A stretch of DNA of 64,000 bases from Rhabditophanes sp. KR3021 (taxonomy: Eukaryota; Nematoda; Chromadorea; Rhabditida; Alloionematidae): positions 1 through 64,000 of the forward strand of contig CAUJLY010000005.1 in NCBI GenBank assembly GCA_963281155.1. The letters run 5' to 3'. Positions 57,944 through 64,000 of this stretch are shown one piece after another. The position numbers and the translations under genes were made by a program. The notes under the pieces are model-generated. The model saw nothing but the letters and a program-made list of their open reading frames with translations. It was not told the DNA's origin and did no database searches. How positions within the stretch are numbered: position 1 is the first letter of the stretch; every line of letters begins with the position of its first letter.

Positions 57944-58734
57944 CTCGAGAAGCGATAGCCATACACAAATCTGTCCTAATATAAACATGCTCACGCACAC
58001 AGATTGGATGGGTTAGATTTAACCAAATAAAAAAAAACATTTTCCTTTTGTCGTCATCAATTGTATCATCTTTATCCAACATTAAAGCAAATGTACTCTT
58101 TGTAAATAAACATCATTCAATCAATTAATCCCTATCTCACTATTTATCAACATTTAATTAAGATAAAATTGATTTTGTAATGTTTATTAGAGTCTTTTGC
58201 AAGTCTCATTCCAAAATTTGCTAACAAAATTCATATAGAATACTGAACGCATACTAACCTCAAACTGGGTTTTTTAAACCGTCTTAGTTTGTTTTATCCA
58301 GCCTTTCATACACACACATCTCAAAATCGGAAGTGGGACTTTGGTGTCAGTAATCACTTATACATCTATATTCAAATGAGATGACCATTTTTAAATTAGC
58401 CAATCACATATTCTATTTAAATACTTTTATTAAACACATTCACGTACCTCATCCTACATTCGATACCACTATTCTTATAGATTCTTGGACGCATAATCAT
58501 ATTAAATTGAGTTGTGTTATAACCATGTTAGTCTGAATTAGCTTACTTTTAATAAGTTACATCTTAAAATTAAAGCTTGACTTTCTAGTCATACACAAAG
58601 TATTGTTCATGAATTATAAATTGCTCCGATTTCAGAGACGCAAACTATTTGTACATTTAAAACATACTTGTTAGAGATCTTGAAAATTTGCTAAATGGAT
58701 TCTTATAGAATAATGATCACTTAGTAACCATTAA
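57944..58734. other. Intergenic
   Basis: No gene seen. Confidence 0.4.
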
Positions 58735-59261
58735 ATGAGTTCCTTCTTAAGCGTCTTATTTTTGTCAGTTCTTTATATAAGCATGGATAAATCAAAAGTA
58801 AATCGTTATACTTTCAAACAAAGCCATTTTTATCTAATAAAAATGAAAGGATACCATTTTATACTTGCAAATTATTTTTTTACTCTACCATTATTTAAAA
58901 GTCTTGAATGTTATTTTAGGAAGTTGCGCGAACGCAGACTTCCAAACGCAAAAATTGAAGTATAGACGAATTTCGTTAGAAATTGTCTCGAGGGTCAACT
59001 TCAACCTAAAGTGCAATGGTGAAGCCTCATCTCGGGGTGGAATCGTTATTGAAGAATCCAAACCCAATACTCAGGTAAGTTTATGAGCTCTAGAAAACTT
59101 GTCCTATAAACTATCCAGCCAAATAGAACGACTGGGTTAGGACAGGCCATTCAACTGTACACACAAGCTTATTACGTATTAAAAGAATGTATGATGGTGA
59201 TGATATTTGCTATAGAACCAATTTCGTTGTTAACGTTTTGATTTTTACTGATTTATTCTGA
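58735..59261 (+). CDS. Small secreted protein, unrecognised, about 119 aa
   Basis: Exons 2 and 3 are well supported: 58920-59074 (TTATTTTAG before it, GTAAGT after it) and 59127-59261 (after CCAAATAG). They join in phase 0 and read SCANADFQTQKLKYRRISLE ... ESKPNTQ then NDWVRTGHSTVHTSLLRIKR ... VVNVLIFTDLF. The start is less sure. The ATG at 58735 opens a good signal peptide (MSSFLSVLFLSVLYIS) and reaches the right phase at a weak donor GTTATA (58805), giving 119 residues in all. The mature part has three to four Cys and beta-strand-like stretches. The family is unknown; a secreted domain is likely. Confidence 0.5.
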
Positions 59262-60247
59262 ACAAATTTAATATAAATGTTGATCATTTTCAAATCCCAT
59301 GTAATTCACTTACCAAATGTATACAAGATTAAATACAATTAATTTAAATAAATGCCATATCCAGTGTTCTAACTACCTATAAGTGTTAATCTAACTCACA
59401 TATTTGATTTGATGGCAGTATAGACCAAAGACAATATATTAGATAAGATATCATTTAGATCACCATTATGTATGAGTAGTGCAAAATGAAAGATGATCAA
59501 TTAATTTCTCATTTGATATAATTTATCTATGAATAACCAATTTATTCAACTGAAATGATACTCGAAAGTTTGCCTTTAATTAGTTATTGCAATCGACCTA
59601 ACATTGGTCTTTCGTGGTAATGTTTTCAAAATTAAATCCTATAAATGGATGACTATTTTAATTAAAACATTACAAACTAAAATTTAAAACTAATGACCTT
59701 CTGGGTATATTATGAAGAGATGGTAAGTGAAACAAAAAATGAAGTTTAATAAAAGGAACAGTCTCATTTTTTCATCAACACATAGACTTTTGAAGAAGGA
59801 TGGCAATCTAATTAATTTAAAACAAATTCCATTTAAGTAACAGTTAGAAGAACGTAATCGCGATCTTAAAATATAATAAAGTCAACTAAAAAAACTATTT
59901 CTGATGCAAATTGCATCACTATTGCCCCCATAAGACTGACTCTGCCAACAAGACCATCTAAACTCAATGTCTCCACAAATAATTTACTATCTTTATAATT
60001 AATTTACTATTCCTACAATTAATTTAATATCTTTATAATTAATTTAATCTACAAAATAATGTAATTTCCACTTTTAATATTCAATAAATACCCATCCAAT
60101 TTTGGATTTTTATTTCTTCCCCTCTATTTATAAACTACGATATTTCACCACGAAACATTAAAACAAACCAAAACACTTTACCAACCATTTCCTTTGGATT
60201 GTTGAAAGTAGATCGTTTACTTTGTCATTCAGCAATTAAAATCAGGA
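59262..60247. other. Intergenic
   Basis: Contains the AT-rich 20-nt tandem repeat at 59980-60048. The promoter region of the acyl carrier protein gene lies at its right end. Confidence 0.4.
59980..60048. repeat. 20-nt AT-rich tandem repeat, about 3.5 copies
   Basis: The unit TAATTTACTATCTTTATAAT repeats with small changes (second copy ATTCCTACAAT, third TTTAATATC). Confidence 0.85.
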
Positions 60248-60707
60248 ATGTTGGGACGAGTTGTTATTCGTGCTTTTGCTCCATTTGCAAGCGCCACCCT
60301 CAAATCTACCACCCAAGCCATGACTCTTAAAACGTTAAGTGTATCCCCACAAATCAAGGCCCAAACCGCGACCATCTTCACCACCCCAGTTTATTGTTCG
60401 GCAAAGGTAAGTTAAGACACATATTTGATTATAATTTTGTTATTTGTAGGCTCCTCTAACAAAACACCAAGTCGAGGCCCGTATCAAGCTTGTCTTAGGA
60501 TGTTTCGACAAAGTAAAGAGCCAAGACATTTCAATGGATGCCGATCTATTCAAAGATCTTGGCCTGGACTCTTTAGATCACGTTGAATTAATGTGCACAA
60601 TTGAAGAAGAATTCGGATTTGAGATTCCAGATGGTCTTTCCGATCAATTTAAGACACCAAGAGACATTGCTCAATTCATCTTTGACAAAGAAGATGTCTT
60701 TGAATAG
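60248..60707 (+). CDS. Mitochondrial acyl carrier protein (NDUFAB1-type)
   Basis: Exons 60248-60406 and 60450-60707 joined in phase 0 (43-nt intron, GTAAGT to TTTGTAG), 138 residues. A basic, Ser/Thr/Ala-rich presequence (MLGRVVIRAFAPFASATLKS) targets mitochondria. The ACP fold begins near residue 55 with VEARIKLVLGCFDKVKSQDI. The phosphopantetheine site is DLGLDSLDHVELMCTIEEEF with Ser in DSL, then FEIPDGLSDQFKTPRDIAQF. It carries acyl chains for mitochondrial fatty acid (lipoate) synthesis and is a subunit of respiratory complex I and of Fe-S assembly. Length and motifs are typical. Base composition is less AT-rich than neighbours, as for a highly expressed gene. Confidence 0.95.
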
Positions 60708-60844
60708 ATTGCCATTAAATTTAGTTGCTAACATAGAACATATACAAAAGAGAGGTGTGTATTGAATAAAATGTTTAATTATTACAATTTTTATTATATT
60801 CTGTATATGAAGGCAATTTATTAATTTTATACATTTTATCATCA

Positions 60845-62453
60845 TTACTTCATGATGCGTTTCAATCTACCATCCGGGATTTGATCCAGATTACAACTAT
60901 TTTCAAAGTATATCAGGTTGGAGGATGGTAGTTGTTTAAATAATTTGGGTGCAGTAATAGAATCTTCGTCGAACAGTTTACACTCCCCGTTTTCCATGTC
61001 GAAGGTTGCCGAGTTGCAAAGGAATGATTTGGTTAGGAGACATAACTCGATGCAATTCAATACTCCATCAGCTCCTTTAGGAAGGCCTGAAAAGACCTCG
61101 CGTGGGTCTTTGTTGATTGTGTAGTCTAAGAAGGCCATGATGTCATTACACTGGGTGAAGGCAGACAAATTGGGTGGGTAGCACAATTGTTTGAAGGTAC
61201 GACTGCTGAAATCATTGGTAAAGGATGGAACGATTTGCTTGATCACTTCATTTGCACTTTCCTCATTAATTCCATAATGCAGGCGGCAACTGCTATCTTT
61301 CTCAGCAAACGTAAACACATCACAATTAGTCTTTTCACACTTTCTTTTGCAGACAGAATCTGTGTTTGAGTCCATGATAATGAATCTTTCATCATCTGCC
61401 TTAGGTTGGAATTCAGAATTCTCAATACCAATCCACAACTTAATGTCCTTCTCTTCGCAATCTGAATAACCGATCAAGGTTTTGGTTTCTTTGTTGAGGA
61501 TCTGAATATCAGTAGACTCATTCAATTCGAAAGGTGTTAGTAAGGCAAACCCGTTAATCTTATCCCCATCACCCGTTAAATGTGGCTTTCCAGTATCAGT
61601 ATTAAGGTTATAGTTAGCTTCTTTACGACGTACTACCCCCCTTTCATCTACTGACTTGTCTTCCAAAGAAGACACAGGCCTACGAACTGCCTTAAAACCA
61701 CTTACTTTAGGCATCATCTTTTCTGCATTCGAAGCCATCTTTTCAAATACATCTGGGGATCCGTCCATTCCTACTGCTACTGCCCGTGGCCCTCCAACTC
61801 GGCTGGCCCCAGATTTCATGGTCTCTGACTTGATTACTTTTTCATAGTATGCTTTGATGCTTTCTTTGGAACTTGGTTTCGTTGTCGTTTCAGGTGCTTT
61901 GGTTGTTGTGGAGGTAGGAGGAGGTGGCGTGGTGGTGATTGTGGTGGTGGTGACTACTGGAGCAACAGTTGTTGTAGCAGATAGTGTCGCCAAACTAGAA
62001 ACAGTATAATTGCTTTCCTGTTGCTTTATATCCCCCGAAAAAGGCACTGCCTTGACTACATTTTCCGTGATATCTCTAAAACAAGTAGGGTCCACAACTC
62101 TGATGAAATTCATTCTTCTAGCATATAAAGTCATGTCGATGTCACTTTCCATAAAGAAGTGGCAAATATGCTTTGCTTGATCATAAACGATGGACCGGCA
62201 TCTTGAGGCTGTGTTGTAGCAAAATACTAGACACAGCTTTTCATTTGTCATTTTGTATTCGGAGTGGTATGGAAAAGATCCACCTAACTTTCTATTATCA
62301 AACTTTTCAAAGCATTTTTTGAGGTCTATAAATGTATTCTAATTGTATATATTTATTTTAATTACCTTCTACGTCTACGACATCATTACTTTTGTGTGGT
62401 GTTAGAATGGCACCAGCTACTACCACTAATAATAAGATCAATAGAATCTTCAT
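60845..62453 (-). CDS. Secreted PAN/apple-domain protein (LET-653/NOAH-like)
   Basis: Minus-strand exons 62453-62366 and 62325-60845, phase-1 join over a 40-nt intron (GTAATT to TTTATAG), 522 residues. Signal peptide MKILLILLLVVVAGAILT. PAN module 1 lies at about 33-110 (CFEKF, CLVFCYNTASRCRSIVYD). A Thr/Pro-rich mucin-like stretch follows (TTTITTTPPPPTSTTTK). Two further Cys-rich PAN-like modules are at about 315-405 (YSDCEEKD, SVCKRKCEKTNCDVFTFAEK) and 420-505 (LNCIELCLLTKSFLCNSATF). No ZP domain or membrane anchor follows, so it is a secreted matrix or cuticle-associated protein. PAN modules bind proteins or sugars. Confidence 0.8.
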
Positions 62454-63127
62454 TGCCAAAAGTCAAAGTAAATAAGTTTGTTGGTGGTTTATAATTATGT
62501 TATGACTTTCAGGGTTGAGATATTTAAATTGACCTGATTGTGTGAATCAAAAGAGTTGTCGTCTACATTGTCTGTAGGTTAGTGAGATTGTGGATCATTT
62601 AATGGAAAATACACTTCACCCCCACAATGACCTAAGGCATTTAACTTTTTATGATATGAAGTGTTGCATAAATTTATCAATTAATATAGGCCATCGATGA
62701 ACACACATCCCCATAAAAGTATGTAAATTGGGAAGCTTAGTTTGGTGTTTTTTAGTATGATTGTTTACGTTGAAAGAATGCAGTGTCGTTTGTTGGTGCA
62801 TAAAACATACACAAAACTATTTACACATATAAATAAAATCGAATACACACACATACAATAGTAGTTGATTGTTGTTAAAAAATGTTCACAATCCCAAGCT
62901 TACCAGAACTGTTGATAATAATTCGCCTAGCAATCTTATTAAATACCACACCATCATCATATTATTGGTGTGTGATGACGGTGTAATATAACGACCTACC
63001 AAAATTAAACAAATTTTAATTTTACATACCACCTGTATACGTTTCAATTCCTGCTCAAAGTAATCATAATTTGTTTGTTTTTTAGATATATCAAACTAAA
63101 TTTGGGAATAGCTATTCATTTTGGGAG
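62454..63127. other. Divergent promoter region and outron
   Basis: Between the PAN gene and the VPS13D-like gene. A short frame at 62882-62998 (MFTIPSLPELLIIIRLAILL) is probably untranslated or an upstream ORF. TTTGTTTTTTAG at 63074-63085 is a strong acceptor about 40 nt before the VPS13 ATG, fitting trans-splicing. Confidence 0.45.
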
Positions 63128-64000
63128 ATGCTAGAGAGTTTAGTTACCTCATTATTAAATAAATATGTGGGAGAGTATTTGGAGGATCTTAATACTGATC
63201 AATTGTCAATAGCTGTGTTGTCGGGTAACTTATCTTGTCCCGAGTATTTGTTCATTTCATTTATTTAGGGCAAGTCGAGTTGGAGAATGTGCCTTTAAAG
63301 AAGACAGCCCTGCGCAAATTAGACATCCCAGTCACTGTCAAGAGTGGAGTAGTCGGCAAGTTGACCTTATCAATTCCCATTACTCATCTAAGGTCTGAGT
63401 CTTGGGTAATCAAGTTGAGTGATGTACTCATTCTCCTACACCCCTCCTCCCACTCAACATACGACGGCGAGTATTTGGAGCAACGTGAATTGAGTGTCAA
63501 GGAGCATTTGCTGCAAGAATTGCAATCTATTCATCAGACAGCTCTCCTCAACCAAGCCACCATCTCCCCTCCTCCCCCCACCGAACAACAGAATACGTGG
63601 TGGGGAGCTTCGATGGCTTCTTTGGTTGTTAATAATATTCAGTTGATCGTTACCAATATTCATGTCCAGTATGAGGATGATGTTACTTTGCCCGGACAAG
63701 TGCCTTTTAATTTCGGGTTTAGGATTGAGGATATCAGGGTCCAGTCTACGGGTGCTAATTGGAAGACTGGCTTCGTACATGGACTCCAAGACACCCACTC
63801 CTTCAAAAAGTTAACCATCAACGGTCTTTCCCTTTTTTGGAATGGGCACGAGCAGAAGATGTCTTGTGTTGAATCATTTGCCGATTTAAAGAATCTGCTG
63901 CGTCCTGAGACTTACTTCAAAACTTTCAACATTCTCAAACCCTTTTCCCTTCAAATCAGAATGTCAAAGCATCTAACCAAATTTCCATTGAAGGCAACGG
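63128..64000 (+). CDS. VPS13D-like lipid-transfer protein, N-terminal part
   Basis: Exon 1 is 63128-63224 and exon 2 starts at 63269 (44-nt intron, GTAACT to ATTTAG, phase 1), open to the window edge, about 276 codons seen. The N-terminus [20 protein letters not shown], then [31 protein letters not shown] and [14 protein letters not shown] is the chorein domain. It is closest to VPS13D as I remember it (MLEGLVAWVLN...LNTDQLSVALLKGAVELENLPLKK). [20 protein letters not shown] and IHVQYEDD follow. VPS13 proteins are long bridge-like phospholipid channels at membrane contact sites; VPS13D acts at mitochondria and peroxisomes. Base composition is clearly GC-richer than the rest of the window. The gene continues beyond the edge. 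Confidence 0.9.

Noticed and set aside
60588..60845. Minus-strand frame over the acyl carrier protein
   Set aside because: Antisense to a well-supported gene.

Overview
The window reads as nuclear DNA of a nematode. It is AT-rich, genes lie on both strands, and most introns are only 37-50 nt with GTAAGT-like donors and TTTTAG/ATAG acceptors. Several start codons sit a few bases after an acceptor-like sequence, as expected with trans-splicing. The families agree: MATH-BTB and F-box proteins, cuticlin-type ZP and PAN-domain proteins, a UDP-glycosyltransferase, remnants of receptor guanylyl cyclase, NRF-6 and chemoreceptors, and worm-style core histone genes with 3' stem-loops. I cannot name the species. 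Exon structures were read by eye from splice signals and reading frame and have no transcript support.

Layout. 0-8.2 kb: a partial basic gene, a coiled-coil gene, a TFPT/INO80F-like gene, a five-exon PMP3-family gene with an 11-nt exon, and a MATH-BTB gene whose 3' end needs two 1-nt corrections. 8.3-16.6 kb: a doubtful small membrane protein, an F-box gene, a type I membrane protein, an ABCA remnant, and a complete SET1-type histone H3K4 methyltransferase (RRM plus SET). 17-27 kb: a pseudogene-rich zone (papain-type protease, eIF3d, guanylyl cyclase receptor domain, NRF-6-like, ZP fragment) with two apparently intact genes between them (helical 232-aa protein; PB1-domain protein). 28-32.6 kb: a low-complexity gene and a BED zinc-finger gene that may be one transcription unit. 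33-37.6 kb: mostly empty, with fragments and a tRNA-Gly(UCC).

37.6-46.7 kb is a core histone cluster: H2B<>H2A, a 5 kb spacer (small secreted peptide gene, fatty-acid-synthase ACP remnant), a near-identical second H2B<>H2A pair, then H3<>H4. Each pair is divergent around a shared promoter with two TATA boxes, and every gene ends in the histone 3' stem-loop.

47-64 kb: a ZP-domain cuticlin-like gene, a secreted LEA-like repeat protein (50.1-52.1 kb), a UGT, decayed genes and a GPCR tail, a small secreted protein, mitochondrial acyl carrier protein, a PAN-domain protein, and the 5' end of a VPS13D-like lipid-transfer gene running off the right edge.

The most interesting candidate for something undescribed is the 680-residue secreted repeat protein. 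Its 36-residue LEA-like units are bounded at the same place by RxxR or KR followed by Ser, so it looks like a polyprotein that could be cut into equal amphipathic peptides. The rest is conventional nematode biology plus an unusual density of broken genes.
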